NCBI GenBank assembly: GCA_905178155.1
Contig: CAJINV010000001.1
Span: 1,949,904 to 2,013,903, forward strand
Direction: 5' to 3'
Source: Amoebophrya sp. A120
Taxonomy: Eukaryota > Sar > Dinophyceae > Syndiniales > Amoebophryaceae
Length of the DNA: 64,000 nt
In this document: positions 47,580 through 60,500 of the stretch, one piece after another
Layout of the letters: the number at the start of each line of letters is the position of its first letter
Numbering within the stretch: the first letter of the stretch is position 1
Made by a program: the position numbers and the translations under genes
The notes under the pieces: generated by a model
The model's input: only the letters and a program-made list of their open reading frames with translations
Databases searched by the model: none
Told to the model about the DNA's origin: nothing

Positions 47580-50086
47580 CGTTCACTGTTAATATAACCG
47601 TAGTTCTAGAAGTTGTGAACAAACCTACAAAGAAACCAAAGGTTGCCGTTTGTGGTCGCTCAGGGTCTTGTCTCGAATAGACGAGATGATACAGCTTTAT
47701 TTCCACCTACTTGAATGTTTATTATATTTTATGCTGTTTCGTTTTCGTACACGAAGACGAATAAATGTGGGGAAACGGAAATGGAAATCGAATACTAGTC
47801 GTGTGGGTGGGAGACGGAGATGTAAAAAAATTGGTGGTACATTCGGGCCCAAAGTTAGAAGTTTGCTTTGCGAGACTGTGTCAGATTTGGATTTGTGCTT
47901 CAGTTTGATCGTTCTGGCCGACAATACCCGATTTGTGTTTTTGTGCGTGTTTGCGAGAAAAAGACCGCATTTCCCTAGTTGCTTCTGAGACACTAAGTAG
48001 AACTACGAGAACGAAGCGAAATAAGAAGCAGAAGTTGATGTCCCACTAGGTAGTATTCTTCTCACGTCTAGTACTGCTAGAAGAAAGTTTGATCTTCTAG
48101 CCCAGAAAAAAAAAAAAAAACGATGCCAAGCTGACCCCTTTGCACCCCAGATCACATGAAGTTGGCTCTTCGAAAAAAAAAACCGACTTGCACAAAATCC
48201 GTAAAAAAAAAGAAGAAAAAACGAAAACAAGTACAGGCCGACGGAAGCGCAGGACATGTTCAAACAAAGCTGGCCGCTCGGGATCGTTCGCCAGGACTAC
48301 GTGACGTCACGAAAACTATTTGGGTTTTGGAAAAAAGATCGTCGAGGAAATGTCTCCTGGCTCCTGGTCATGCATTACATCAAAAAGGCGGCCACATATT
48401 CCGAACATTCATGGCAATTAATCGACGCGACCTGTCATCTGTCAGACAGAAAAAAGGCTCTCCAAAGGGGCGGGAAAAAATCATTTTCATGTTCATTGGA
48501 ATGAGCTGCAGTGTCCATTTGCAGTCGCAGTGCAAAATATTTGAGACGAAGACAAACAAATTTTTATATGTTCATTTTGGATTTCACATCTTGATCTTTC
48601 CTTAATAATGACAAGGACGGTCGTATCTAGCATTAGCTAGCGTAGTCAACAACGGAGCAGCAGAGGAGTGCGAGTAACTAATGCGGACCTCGACCTCCTT
48701 CTGCTTGTCTATGTCGTGCGCACGAAGAAATACTGTAATCGAATTCAACAAAGCGAAAGCGCGTCGGAAGGGACACGTCTGTGCAAGAAACATAGACTAT
48801 GCGTGGAGCAGGGCCGTTAGTTTTACGACTGTGTGTTTTGTTTTCTGGATGAGGGTCACTATAGAGACGAGAAACCGGAGGCTGAGCCAGGGTCGCGTAG
48901 CCGAGATAAGGGGGTGGAAAATCAGGATGAAGTCTATTTTGCGCTCGGGGAGGGGGGTGCTACGTGTCATAAATCAATGGGACAGGGTTTGCAAGCTTTT
49001 CGGAGGTGGTCTACTCTTCTTGTAGTTGGTTGTAGTCAAAAAAAACACGTGGGCGGTGGTTTTTCTCTGATTGCGCGGCGTAAAGTGGTATGAAATTGGT
49101 TTTACACCACGTAAATCAATCGAAGCGAAGTCACTGCACAGGAAGAACGCAATGCTAGTACACACGGTCGTGCGTACTCACAATGGGATTGGAAATGCTA
49201 CCGCCCATTAGCTCAGCAATAGGAATAGCCTATCACTTTAATTTAGTATATCTCCACGTAGCGACTTCACGGCGAGAACCCCACCAAGAGGGCAGTGCCA
49301 CCCTCCTGGCGAGGAATCTCACCGTGCAACAGAACTACATGTCAAGGCGGGCGTGGGTCCTTACGCTTTTACTATCTTTACTTTCGTCTTCGCTATGTTT
49401 CTATCAATGGATACTCCAAAGCAGTGTGGTCTTCTTTTACAGTTAGCTAGCAATTGCGGGGAGCAAGGCTGGTTGCAAGAATCGGATGCGGGCGTGATTT
49501 CGACTAGTATCCGGAAAATCTTCGGCTTGTTTGGCGATGCCGTAGCAAGGACCTGATGAAATGAGTCTACTTGACCCCTACATGGCAACTGAGTGCTTTG
49601 ACCGCTACTTGTCATGCCGCTTATTGTAACCGTAATTCTCCTGCTCTGTAGTTACTGTTGTGCCGCCGGCGTCACGTACTTACTCTTGCTGAGTGGTTCA
49701 GCAGCTGTTTCGATTTTCTTTTTCTTCTGCACCGCAAACGGGCTGCGACGTGGCGCTCCGTGTTTCTTCAGCCATAGAAGCCAGTGAATTTAGAAAGCCC
49801 GTAGGAGTCCGACTTTTGTACTGGTTTTACATGGGTCGCCTGGGTACTTGACGAGAAGGATTGGCGGTAGCTCTGAAAAGGAGGTGCCCGCCGCATTGTG
49901 CCCAAAAATGCACCAAAACCAAAAGAAACAGGACATCGATACAGGGATAATAGTACTGGCACAACGAAGCAGGAGAGGGATGATTTCCGTGCTGTTCGAA
50001 ACTGTACTGTACAACTTGTAGGAGCACGACCAAAACCGTGCGATATCTTTGTCGTCGCTGGCTCATAAGCCGTGTCACGCTCGTCC
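47580..50086. other. Longest intergenic stretch, no gene seen
   Basis: 2.5 kb, including an A-rich run near 48100-48220. All open frames are short or lack an ATG and motifs. I found no tRNA-like B box, introner words or inverted repeats. It could hold a non-coding RNA that I cannot recognise by eye. Confidence 0.55.
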
Positions 50087-53066
50087 CTAGGACATGATCG
50101 CCGCACCTCCTGGAGAAGCACTAGATCCAGCAACACCCCCAACGACGAGCGTCCGATCTCCACTGGTGGTACGGCTTGGCGTTCCACCGGACACCGTGCG
50201 ACTGATGGTTTGCTGCAGCATCGCAGTTGCACCCCCTCCCACTCCTACTCCAACACCAACTCCACCTCTTCCGGCTAGTTTCTTTTCCTCCCGGAGTTGC
50301 TTCAGCTCTTCCTTCTGCTTCAGAAAGGTTTGGTACTTCCGGGAGAAGACTTCGACGTAGAAACTCGCCCCGTTCCAGATGTTGACCGTGATGCAGACGC
50401 AGCCGAGGACAACCATCAGGTACTGGGAGCGGTACCAGAAGACGCAGGGCAGCATGGAGACGGCCGCGACGAGAAAATTGAGAAAAAAGTACCAAAACTC
50501 GTGCCACTTCGTGTTCACCGTGATCTTCCGCAGGATGCTCTGACCCGTCTGCGTGCCGACGACCCAGCGGTACAGATTCAGGTACTCCGGGTCCTCGGGG
50601 ATGGGCCAGATGTAGTTGCTGCTGAAGTAGGAAAACACCTGCTGCAACGCGTAGAACAGCAGCGGCACGACCCAAAGCTCAACCCACCCGACCTCCTCCG
50701 GGTCGTACTGCGCGAAGCTTAGCGCCCTTTTGCGAAACAAACTCACCTCCGAAATGCTGGCGCTCTCGTGCCGAATCACGTAGCAACAGAGAAAAGGGAC
50801 CACGTGAATGAAAACCTGAGGAGATCAATATCATGAGATAGTGAGAAAATTTCTTTTGCGTTGCTGAACTACTCTAGAAACACCAAACGCGGCCGTGCTG
50901 CACAAAATTACAAGTAGACCCGCTCTGCGCCACTACAGCGGGTCTCCGAGAAAAAAAATTTTACAACGTACAACCGTCAAAAACAATAACAAACAATTAA
51001 CAAAGTATTTTTCAGAAGGAAAATATAATAAAAATCTTTCGTACGCTTGTGCAGTGTTCCCAGGAGTGGAACACCAAGGAGTTGCGAAACAGTGTGGAGG
51101 CCAGCAGCATGGGTCCGCAGGAGGCGGAGAACACAACGCAGAAGAGCAGCTTGGACCAAGGCAGCACCCAGAGGTACAGCAATAGCAAGAGATTCCCGAA
51201 GTAGCAAAAGTCGAGTAAAAAGTAGACCCACTTCAACCGCTTGTACTTCCAGAACCGCCAGGGGATCAGGACGCACAGCTGGAGGGTGTACAAGTACGGC
51301 GTGAGAAGGAACTTGTGCGGGCCGAAAATGAAGTAGCAAACCAGGATCAAATTCATGATGCCCCCCGTGAAGGAAAGTTTGTCCCACAGCTTGATGTACG
51401 ACGGATCCTCGCGCTTTTCCAGAACTTGCTTCACCAACTCCAGGTCGCCACTGTACTTGAGGAGCAGCTTTTTGATCATGTCCCTTTTTCTCCGCCGTTT
51501 CGTCAGCAGAATCTTCCGTTGCAGCTCTTCTTCCGTTTGCTGTGGTCCAGTTGCTGCACCAGCGTCACTGCTAAAGTTGTTCTGTCGCTTTTTGCAAGCG
51601 CCCTTTAGCTTCTTCCCGGTTTTCATCGTGGTCGTCGAAAGCAGCCGCAGCGCAACCATTTCCCGCAATACCCGAACCTTGTCGCCGGGAGTTTCGGCTG
51701 CGCTGAACTGCGCTCGAATCTGCTGCAGCTCATCGACCGGCAGGCGGGCGAAAAATTTGGCGAGCAACTGTTGTCTGCGGGACGAAGACGACGGTGACGC
51801 TGCTGTGGGCCCGGTTCCTGGGCTGGACAGGGGTGTAGCGCTCGTTGTAGACACAGTGCAAGTGCTTGTAAGACCACCATCGACTCCTGTGCTCATTGTG
51901 CTGCCTACGTTGCTGCTTGACGTAGGGGCTGCGTTCGAGGATGAACTGGAACTCCACAGGTCCGAGGAAGGTGGGCTTGAGGACCCGAAACGAGACGACG
52001 GCTGGACCAGATGTGGTCCTGACGTGGTACCGCCTACAGCTGCAGCCGGTTCACCAGTAGCAGTACCGTCCGCTGCAAGCGCTTCGTACAGGAGATTCTT
52101 CTCAGATTCCAACATGATCTCAGCTTTCTCACCGTTCATGGTCCTATCTTTTTCGTCACTGCTAGAAGTCGTGTGCCCCCTGTAATTTCCGCCCCGGTTC
52201 TTCTTCATGTTCGCACCGCGGTAGCGGAGGGTCGCGTTTGCTGTGGAGGTTTGGCCAACATCGTCGCTGCTCATCTTCTGATCTACAACTTGACGCTGCT
52301 CATTCGTTGTTCCCGCTTCTGCACTTATCGTCGCGCCGGCGCGTTGATGAGAAGCCGGCTGGTTGTCACCACTGTCCGGCGTCGACGGCACCGTACTTGA
52401 CGCAGACGGCACCTCCAAGCGCTGTCTTGTTTCAGCACTTCCTGTAAGATTCTCGTGCTGAAAGATGGCTCGCTGAAGGATTTCCTGCTCCACCTGGAGC
52501 TCCTTCTGCAACTGCTTTCCGTCGTGATCGCCAACAGCACTCATCCACTGCAAAAGTATCGCACTCGTATTATAATTGCCAGCCTTGCATCACAGACCTA
52601 GTTCTTTTCTTAAGTACCTGATCCTGAATCAGCACGATAATTTTCATTTATTTTCCTTTCCAAAAAGTTTGTCATGCGATTTATACTTCAGTAGTACGAT
52701 AGTTTTGCAATGCATACGACTCCCGGACGCCACATCCACGGCGTCCCGGAACAGCGCGGCGATTTCTTCCCCGGTGAACTCGACGGAGTCGTGGCTTCCC
52801 GGAGTGGAATCATCCGCCTCCTCCTCCTCCTCACCGGTAGTTGTTCCCGGCGGGTAGAGGTGCGCAGTGGTAGCAACATCTTGCTCCTCGCCCCGCAAGA
52901 GCTCGTCGACCAGCTCGCCATCGTCTAGGGAGTGCAAGGAGGACAAATCTACGCTGTCGTCCAAATCTTCTTCGTCGTCGTGTTTATTTTCAGCATTTTG
53001 TACTAGCTGTTGATCTTGGCGTTCCTCTTCGGGCTGAAGCTTTTTTTCAAGTGAAGACTCCTCCAT
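50087..53066 (-). CDS. Glycerophosphocholine acyltransferase (GPC1 family)
   Basis: Predicted ER membrane enzyme that acylates glycerophosphocholine to lyso-PC with acyl-CoA (the yeast Gpc1 reaction). Exons 53066-52719, 52538-51045, 50815-50087; 856 aa. The membrane core begins near residue 480: KLWDKLSFTGGIMNL, FGPHKFLLTPYLYTLQL, IPWRFWKYKRLKWVYF, LLDFCYFGNLLLLLYLW and RNSLVFHSWEHCTS, then VFIHVVPFL after the second intron and WVELWVVPLLFYALQQ. These blocks in this order define the family. About eight membrane helices are visible. The first 450 residues are Ser/Thr/Glu-rich and disordered, much longer than in yeast. Intron 1 is a family A introner; intron 2 is GTACGA...CAG. Start chosen at the first in-frame ATG (MEESSLEKK). 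The frame is open about 30 codons further, but only from GTG. Confidence 0.93.
52543..52718. mobile_element. Family A introner in the GPC1-like gene
   Basis: Flanked by ACTC (52539-52542, 52719-52722). Ends TGCAAAAGTATCGCACTCGT and TAGTACGATAGTTTTGCA. Removal joins DVASGS to AVGDHDGKQ in frame. Confidence 0.88.
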
Positions 53067-54023
53067 TTTCGGAGCGTCGTAGCGTGCGACTGCGAGTAGT
53101 GCTGCTGTTGTTGTGTCTTCGAGTAGTTGCACCTGGTCTTCCCCTTCTTCGCGTGGCACCAGTCGCAGCTCCAGCTTTACGTCGTCCTCAACATCGCAAG
53201 ACTTGTCGCTTCATGCCGTGGAAGTGGGAACGCGAGTTATTATAGATACGTACCTCCGCATTACTACTGTATCTTCTTGCATCGTCGTGTTGAAGATGCT
53301 TCTTTCTTGTACAACGCAGCAATCAACATAGGTGGAAATCAAAGAAACGCTTCGACGAGTGAGCAACCCAATGCGTTCTTCTTGAAATCTAAATGTATCT
53401 TAATCTTAAATTTTTTTTCGTTCTCCACTTTGTGCACTTAGCATTTCGTTATTTTCTCGTACCGGAACTACAGGAAAAATGAAGCCCAGAAAGGCAGAGA
53501 GAGAGATGTCATCCAAAAGCTTAATCAAGAAGTGCCTGGTCACAGACAAAGACTTCTGAAAAGGTCGCGCAGCCAGAAAAGGGCTGGTATCCAATCAATT
53601 TTTGCCGGTCACAGTAGATCTCACGTTCTTCAGAGCATTTGATGTAACCTCTTCGGTGTGGGCACTCATTTTTCTTTTTGTTTTTCTGCTTCGTCTTTGT
53701 GATTCTACTCATCTTCAACCTCCCCAGGAGGAGTACTAGCGATAGAGATCGCAAGTGCAGTTCCGGGTGGTCGTGCGCTCAGGTTTCTCTCAATAATTTG
53801 GTTTAAAAGCTACCATGATGTTGAACACACATACTCGTCGCACACCATCGTGACGCGCAAAAATCGAAGAAGAAGCCATAGCCAACGCTGACTTGCAGAA
53901 ACGAGAATGAAAACCATTTCGAGAAGACCTACTAGGTAGACACACAACTAAAGTTTTACTTTAGCAAGTACTCCAACTAATAAATAAATTCGGGTGAGGA
54001 TTTTCTCAAAAACTACAAAAGAC
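53067..54023. other. Intergenic, apart from a doubtful small ORF
   Basis: About 1 kb between the acyltransferase and the 2H phosphodiesterase. Only the doubtful Cys-containing ORF listed separately is of note. Confidence 0.55.
53521..53712 (-). CDS. Doubtful 63-aa cysteine-containing ORF
   Basis: An ATG frame begins MSRITKTKQKNKKKN, a Lys-rich start. It then has five cysteines over 45 residues (ECPHRRGYIKC, IYCDRQ, SGCATF, FVCDQ). The spacing hints at a small zinc-binding or disulfide domain, but I recognise no family. Strand agrees with all confident neighbours. Too short to be secure. Confidence 0.25.
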   Translation of the reverse strand: MSRITKTKQKNKKKNECPHRRGYIKCSEEREIYCDRQKLIGYQPFSGCATFSEVFVCDQALLD

Positions 54024-54896
54024 TCATGTTCTTGCTGCAGCACTTGCAGGAGTCTCTGCCTGTCCTTGTCGCGCCACCTCTACTTGACCGAGATGCCAGC
54101 TTTGCACGAGTCTCCAATATGGAATGCTCTCCCAGCCGCACTTTGGCGAAATGCCGCGGCCGCCGATTTGCATCAGCGCAATCCGATCGGCGGTTGTTTC
54201 TCCTCGCAATTTTGGGTTGCTATCCAGCATGATTTCCACCGCTTTTCGCATATTAGCGTACCGCTGTTCCGCTGCGGTGTCAACGCTCGGATCGTGGCCG
54301 TCTTTCTGATAGAGCAGACTCATGTGCGGCACTCGGCACGGAGGCGCGAATAGAAGGAGCTCCTCGTCGGTGTGATTACTGGGCTGACGTTCTTGTTGAA
54401 CAAGACCACCGCCCAGCAAGCTGCGTTGTAGCTCCTTGCACAGAAAAACCAACTCAGGGCTGCGCGCCACCTCTAGGTACAGGTCCTGCGCCCAGAAATT
54501 GCGCTCCGATCGGACCGCGGTGAAGGGTATTAATATGGGAGCGCTACTAGTAGAGCCCCCTGAACCTCTGTCTTCATCTCCAACCGGGCCCTCTACTGCA
54601 TTAGTATCCGAGGAGTTGCTGCGCCACGTCTTGAATGTCTGCACGACCTGTGCTACTCTCTCGATGGCATCACTCTCCCGAAGCCCTCGCGTTCCACCGC
54701 AAACGGTCACGTGGGGCTGAAACCTTGGCATGCCGGTTGCCGCAGCGAAAACGTCTATTATTTCCGATTGAATCAAACGCTCTGTGCGTTCTTCCGGCAA
54801 GAGCCAAACCACAAAACGATCGTCATGTTGATCTAACTCGCCCGGCGTTGTAGCTGCTCCAGCTTCAAGTTCAACATGTTCAGTTCTGCCGCCCAT
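54024..54896 (-). CDS. 2H-family cyclic phosphodiesterase
   Basis: Predicted 2H phosphoesterase of the CPDase type, which opens 2',3'-cyclic or 1'',2''-cyclic nucleotide phosphates and is linked to tRNA-splicing products. Intronless, 290 aa. Two H-x-T/S catalytic motifs are visible: RFQPHVTVCGG (about residues 58-68) and CRVPHMSLLYQ (about 195-205). The N-terminal RFVVWLLPEER strand and ...LIQSEI helix fit the fold. NFWAQDLYLEVARSPELVFLCKEL matches the region between the two motifs in plant and yeast CPDases (ends NFWAQDL, LCKEL). Low-complexity Ser/Gly loops account for the extra length over about 180-240 aa. The C-terminal Ala/Gln-rich tail is unassigned. Confidence 0.86.
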   Translation of the reverse strand: MGGRTEHVELEAGAATTPGELDQHDDRFVVWLLPEERTERLIQSEIIDVFAAATGMPRFQPHVTVCGGTRGLRESDAIERVAQVVQTFKTWRSNSSDTNAVEGPVGDEDRGSGGSTSSAPILIPFTAVRSERNFWAQDLYLEVARSPELVFLCKELQRSLLGGGLVQQERQPSNHTDEELLLFAPPCRVPHMSLLYQKDGHDPSVDTAAEQRYANMRKAVEIMLDSNPKLRGETTADRIALMQIGGRGISPKCGWESIPYWRLVQSWHLGQVEVARQGQAETPASAAART

Positions 54897-55533
54897 TACT
54901 TTTAAGGGCTTCGCGCGTGGTGGTGGTCAAGTACAAGTAGCGCAAGCCACAATCATAAATACAACACAACAGAAAGAGTTGGTGTACTAAAAAGTAATAC
55001 TAATGGCGATTTGAAGATAAAGCTAAACAATGCTTTGAGTGGATTACTCTCATTTTCATCAGCGCAGCAGCTCACTCTTGCTTCACATTCATCATTCTTT
55101 CCTGAGAATCTCCTTTCTGTACCGACGACGAGCCCCCAAGGTTGGTGAAAAAGAAGAGACAAAGGTGGGCATGATCTTGTAGCTTACGATCCTGTCCTTC
55201 ATGATCTTCGTCGCAAACACTTACTACGTGCGAGGATGACCACGATGAACAGGAAATTTCCGATTTGTAGTTGTAGTTCGTGTGAAGAACGACGTGATCA
55301 GATGCTCTACTCCTTGTGTAGTGAAAAGCTTCTTCGTTTCTGGATCAGACGATCGAGGAACCACCTATCCAGGTTCTTTCCGATCTCTGCCAATTTTTCG
55401 GCCGGGTGACCAAGAAGATCATGCTCGGTTGCACCTCCGGGGACGTCTCCTCTTGCTTTGCGAGGTAAATTCGCCAGCGAGAACATGCGCAACCTTCACA
55501 ATAATGAGAATCTGCTTTGTCAAGAATTGTGTT
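54897..55533. other. Intergenic, no clear gene
   Basis: About 0.6 kb between two intronless minus-strand genes. Nothing recognised. Confidence 0.6.
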
Positions 55534-56232
55534 TCATCCCTTCAGTTCAGTTGCAGGCTCTGGCGGGTCTGGTTTTCGCAAGTAAGCGAAGCGTTTGGCC
55601 ACAAGTCTCGCCGATAGAAAGTCATCACTCGGAGGCGTTCTACTTTCGCTTTCCTTGACCAAGGCATTATTAAGAAGCTCCTGTTGAGTACTACTGCTTT
55701 TGTCTCGTACTTCCAACTCTATCAGTTCTATTCCGTTGTGCGCTACTTTCCTTTTGCCCTCCACGCTATCGTCCCAGTAGCGCGAAAATTGAAAGACTGC
55801 AATAAGCGGACACGACAAGCTGTTGTTGTCAACAGGTCCTGTTGCCGCCCAATGAGCGTCTGCCAGCTGTGGTTCCTTTTGTTCCGACGCAAAGGCGAAA
55901 GCCTCTTCGGGCCAATCTTTCCTGTCAACGACCTTGTAGTCCCAGTAGAGGTTTTTGGCGTACGATTCCAGAAAAAACTTCTCAACGGTCGGAATCACCG
56001 TTTTCTCTTTCCCTACCATGCCGAACATGTCAACGTCAGCTGTGAGAAGCGGAAACAGCTTCAAATGCAGTGTTTCCTTCTTCGTGTCGAGGCTTTCTTC
56101 CTGCCCGATTTCGTTGGATACGCGGCAATACAGGTCGGCCCAAGCGTCGCAAACCGGTTGCAAGAACGCCATTTGTTCTTGCGGAGTGTTGTAATCTGCC
56201 GCTTCATCCTGCTTTCGCCCTGGTGTAGTCAT
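55534..56232 (-). CDS. Small orphan protein, possible NTF2/SnoaL-like fold
   Basis: Intronless ATG frame of 232 codons, starting MTTPGRKQDEAADYN. Codon and residue composition look genuinely coding, with frequent aromatic and acidic residues. AFLQPVCDAWADLYCRVS followed by LFPLLTADVDMFGMVG and ESYAKNLYWDYKVVD suggests a helix followed by strands as in NTF2/SnoaL-like folds, but this is a guess from pattern. LIAVFQFSRYWDD and NGIELIELEVRDK look like later strands. No catalytic motif, signal peptide or membrane segment is seen. It shares direction with its neighbours. Confidence 0.6.
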   Translation of the reverse strand: MTTPGRKQDEAADYNTPQEQMAFLQPVCDAWADLYCRVSNEIGQEESLDTKKETLHLKLFPLLTADVDMFGMVGKEKTVIPTVEKFFLESYAKNLYWDYKVVDRKDWPEEAFAFASEQKEPQLADAHWAATGPVDNNSLSCPLIAVFQFSRYWDDSVEGKRKVAHNGIELIELEVRDKSSSTQQELLNNALVKESESRTPPSDDFLSARLVAKRFAYLRKPDPPEPATELKG

Positions 56233-57565
56233 GTTGTTGCTCTAGTGTAGCTCTACTTCTTCATCTGACCCCGGGATTTATTTTTATATTCATAGAATTT
56301 CTCCACGACCACTGTTCACACACATAAACCGAAACTGAATCCGTTCCCGATGCGAAGCTTACGCGACGCAGCCGAACGTGAAGCTCTCTCTCTACTTTGC
56401 AGCGCCCAACTAAACAGGATTTGATCTTGTCAAGGCAGGGACTTTGATAATCGACGTAACCAGCTCGTCCGACTGAGACGATATTGAAGAACGAAAACAG
56501 TAATGACAGGCAAACAGCTGAGTCGTGCTGCTACTGCGACGTCAGGATGATCCTACATCAAGTTTCCGATAATTCGATGCGGAAGATCCATGCGCGAACA
56601 GCAACAGTGTTTATTCATTCCGATGCGATGAATGGAGCTGGAGGCGGGAACGGGACGTGCCTAGACACATATTTCGCCGCGTCCGCATCCGCACGGAAAA
56701 ACTGGAACTCCGAATTTCTTTTTCGCGTTTTTCTTCTTGGTTTTCCTCTTGTTCATTCTAGGAACCTCAGTCATTCTATACCTGTGTGAAACGAGCAGCC
56801 GAAGTGAAAATCAGCTTCGCGCTCCTGCTTTTTCTGTTGATACTCTTAGCTTGAAAAATTTTGGGAAAAGAGACACGCTACCTATATGGTGAGAGAAATA
56901 CAACAATAAGCATAGCAAAGTAAACTAACCTTGGCATATGGTGACACCTCAGATATCCAGATGAAGCCGCAAAAATCACAATCAGTGACTACAGCGAAGA
57001 AGTACATATGTCGCTATACCTCGAAATAACTCATGAATCAATTAGCCTGGCATCCCCGCAAAAGTTTAACTTTAACGGGGCCGTGTCGAAAACGGACAGG
57101 CAAACCGAAGTAGCCTAAAAAGTCTTTGTTGGGGTCGCTGAGGGTCAGGAGGAGTGCTGATACGTCGCGGTGCTGAAATTTGACGACGCGGGGACTGCTC
57201 CAGTTGCCCGTTCAGTCCACCTGGCAGAAGTTGTATCACGGATAGTTGTGTTCCTTTCCCCCGTGGTGGCTGAGCATCAGCTCGACGAGATTCCGCTCCG
57301 AAACGGATAGTCGCGCCGCTAACTCATCTTCTCATATGCCTGTCTACTTGGTAGCACTCGGTAACTGCAAATAGAAGACAGAGGCATAGCGGCGCACGTA
57401 GGGTTCCCGATGACGGGCTGTGCGAAGACGAATCGTATCTGAGTACTAATTTCACCTCCAACTAGACTCGTACCCATTGAAGAACCGGAAGGGAAGATCC
57501 AGACGCAGACACGTCGCTTGAAGGTGGGGTAGAAGTCGCTGCAGTGAGCGAGGTGCGCACTCTTT
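56233..57565. other. Intergenic, no clear gene
   Basis: About 1.3 kb between PRPF6 and the orphan gene. One short unsupported plus-strand frame (56484-56789). No tRNA or element words seen. Confidence 0.55.
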
Positions 57566-60500
57566 TCATCTTTTATGGTGTCCGTTCGTGAGGCCCGCCT
57601 TGCTCGTCCCGTTAGGAGCTCCTCCAGCGTCCTGCTCCTTCTTGACCTGCTGTTGCGCCACGATGGCGTCCTGTTCCTTCTTGATCTGGATCGCAGCCGC
57701 AGACACACTGAAATCCAAGCTATGGATGTGTCAGGATCGAAATCAACAAAATCAAAAAATGTGTGATGCATAAAACGTAGGGCACTGAAGGCCTGTATTG
57801 GGGAGCAGGCAAATGAGACCGATTGCAAGCCTGTTTAGGGATATACAATGCGCTGCCAGAGTAGCACGACAGGACGACTCTTCTTTGCCCAAACAGCATG
57901 ACAGACTGGATTTGGGTGCTCCCAAAATTTGTCATGCGCCACTTAGAAACTGAGGCTACAACTGACATCGATTTTGTGCATCACAAATTTTTCGATTTTG
58001 TCAATTTCGATTCTGACACTTCCATACAAGCCGATGTCTTCGTAGTACCCCTGCCCGTAGATCCCCAGCTTGAACACGTAGCCCGGTCGCTTGCCCTCGA
58101 ATTTCTCGGTAGGTAAAAAGGGTTTCTTGAAGGTGTGCCGTGCCTCCTCCTTCTCCCGTTCTTCCTGCTTTCGCTGTTCCACCTTCTTTTTCGTGGCCTC
58201 CCGCGCTTTGTCCTTCGTCTCGCCGTCCAAGAGGAGCTTGATCTCAGGCTCTAAAGCCTCCGGCTTCCAGTGCTTGCTCCATATTGTCTTCACGTACTCC
58301 TTCAGCTTCTGTGGCGTCTTCATCCGCCAATGCGAAACTTTCTTCGCGATGCCGGGCCAGTGCAACCTGTAGGGTTTTTGTTTGTAGTGAGCCTGAACCT
58401 TGTTGCCATCGACAATTCACTAGCGGTAGGGAGCTACTACTTCTACTGCTCCTTTATTGACTTGCTGTGAGTGAGTTGTCAGCGAGTTGCTGGGTCATAA
58501 TTTGTGACAAAACCTCTCAACAGCTGCATAGGAAGCGCAGGTCGTCGCACGCGAAAAGTAAAAAGCAAAGACTGCTATCAACCAAGCAACTGCAACATCA
58601 AGGCTACTACAAGAAATCACAACATGACTATACCCTCTATTTGGATCGGCGTCCGCGCACTTTGTGATTATTTCGCGTTGCTCGTGCAGGGACCCGTTGG
58701 CGAGCTCGAAGGCCAGGGCCATGCCCCAGGCGTCGCCGACCTTGGGAGACAAAGTCGTCGCGCGCTGCAGCCATTTCCGTGCTTTCGGGATTTTTCGGTC
58801 CTCCCAGAAAAGCTCGGCGACGGCCATCTGGACATAGGTGTCGTTTTCGCAATGCTTCAGCGCATCGACACTCTTTGCGTTCTGCCCATTCTTCGGCTCC
58901 ATGGCAATGGCTTTCGCCCATAATATCCCACTGGCTGGACACTCTTGAAGGCCTGTAGTTGGATTTGGTAAAGTGGCGGAACAATCATGTTCATGGGTGA
59001 TCAATCATGTCATAGCGCGCTGCTCCGAAGAGTCGAAACAACAAACGATATCTAACTCGCAATTCTTTAGCACGGCGCAACGAGGGTTAAAGATGCCCAT
59101 CCCCATACTGCTTCTGCTGCACTTCAACGGAGCAAGGTTATAGAAGCAACTCGAGGACAAACTACGCATACCTTTGTTTATCATGTGCTGTGCCATTTTG
59201 TCGTTTCGATCGAGCTCTTCCACCAACACGCCCCAGTACCACAGCAGTTCTGACTTTGGATTTCTCAGTCGGGCCTTCTCGAGCAACGCTCGCGCCTTCG
59301 GATACCGCTGCTGGCGTACCTCCGCGTCGACGCAACACACCCACAGGTCGACGGATTTGGGGCACTCCTGCAGCCCGCGCTCGAACATTCGGGTCGCGTC
59401 TGCAGCGCCGGCGACGCTGGTGTGCGGGTCTTCCAGAATCAGCTGGCCAGCGATCATGTAGAGCTTTGCGGTCTTGGGGTGTCGCTTCAGCGCCTTCTCG
59501 CACAGGGCCTTCGCTTGCGTGAACTTCTGGTCCTCGCGCTCGAGCTGGATGCTCTGCTGCCACACCTTCGCAGACGACTCCACCGTGTGTCGTGCGCGCT
59601 CAAGAATCATGCGCGCCCGCTGCACTTCCTGCGACTCAGACTCCAGCTTGGCCGCCGCAAGAGAAATGGACTCGCTACCCGGAAGAAACTTGTCGGCGTC
59701 TTGGAGGACCTGTAATGTCGTGTGGAACCGCATGATGATCTTCATTGTCATTCATCAACAAGTATTCTGTACTATTAAGTGGAAGTGCTGCGAACGACTA
59801 CAGTGGCTGGCGGCCATCAAACTCTACTTGCATGTCGGATTATGCAACATTTGTAGCTGTATGGAACAAGAAAAAATCATACAAAAGCTGCACAAAGTAG
59901 GTAGATGTCAATGTCTTCGTCCTCTCTTCAAAACAAACGTCGTACCCTTCTGGCCCCGGGCAGGTCCCCGCTGAGCCACTTTTGCTTCGCTCGCATGAGC
60001 CACAGCACCTCCGCGCCCGGGCAGTTTTCGCAGGCTCGTGCCAGCACCTTGTCCAGCGATTCTCTTGTGCCGTACTTGATTTCCAGCTCGCCGTACCGGC
60101 GCCACAGCCCCTTTTTCGTCGGAAGCTCCCGCACGGCGGCCTCCAGCACGGCGCGCGCGGTCCCGATGCTGCCCTTGGATTCCAGCGTCTGCGCGTCCTG
60201 GATCCAGATGCGTTTCACCGTTTTTGGGTCGTAGGCGCTGGACGATTGGTCCAGCTGGGACTCGAGTTTGAGCTTGATGGTTTTGTTCACGATGGCCGTG
60301 CAGGTTTTCGGGTACTTGCTCGCCTCGGCCTCGGCGGCGTGCGAGAGCCAGGTGTCGCGATCCATGTGGACGCCCACCTTTTGCAGCGCCTGCACGCCGC
60401 GGCCAAACAGCGTCTCCACCTCCTGCGTGTCCGTGTTCGGCGCCCCCTGCTCGTGCAGTTTCGCCGCGTTTACCCAGATTAGGAAGGAGTGCGGGCAATT

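Noticed and set aside
52644-53159. Acyltransferase start at 53159
   Set aside because: The codon there is GTG. The first in-frame ATG is at 53066, and a stop lies not far upstream.
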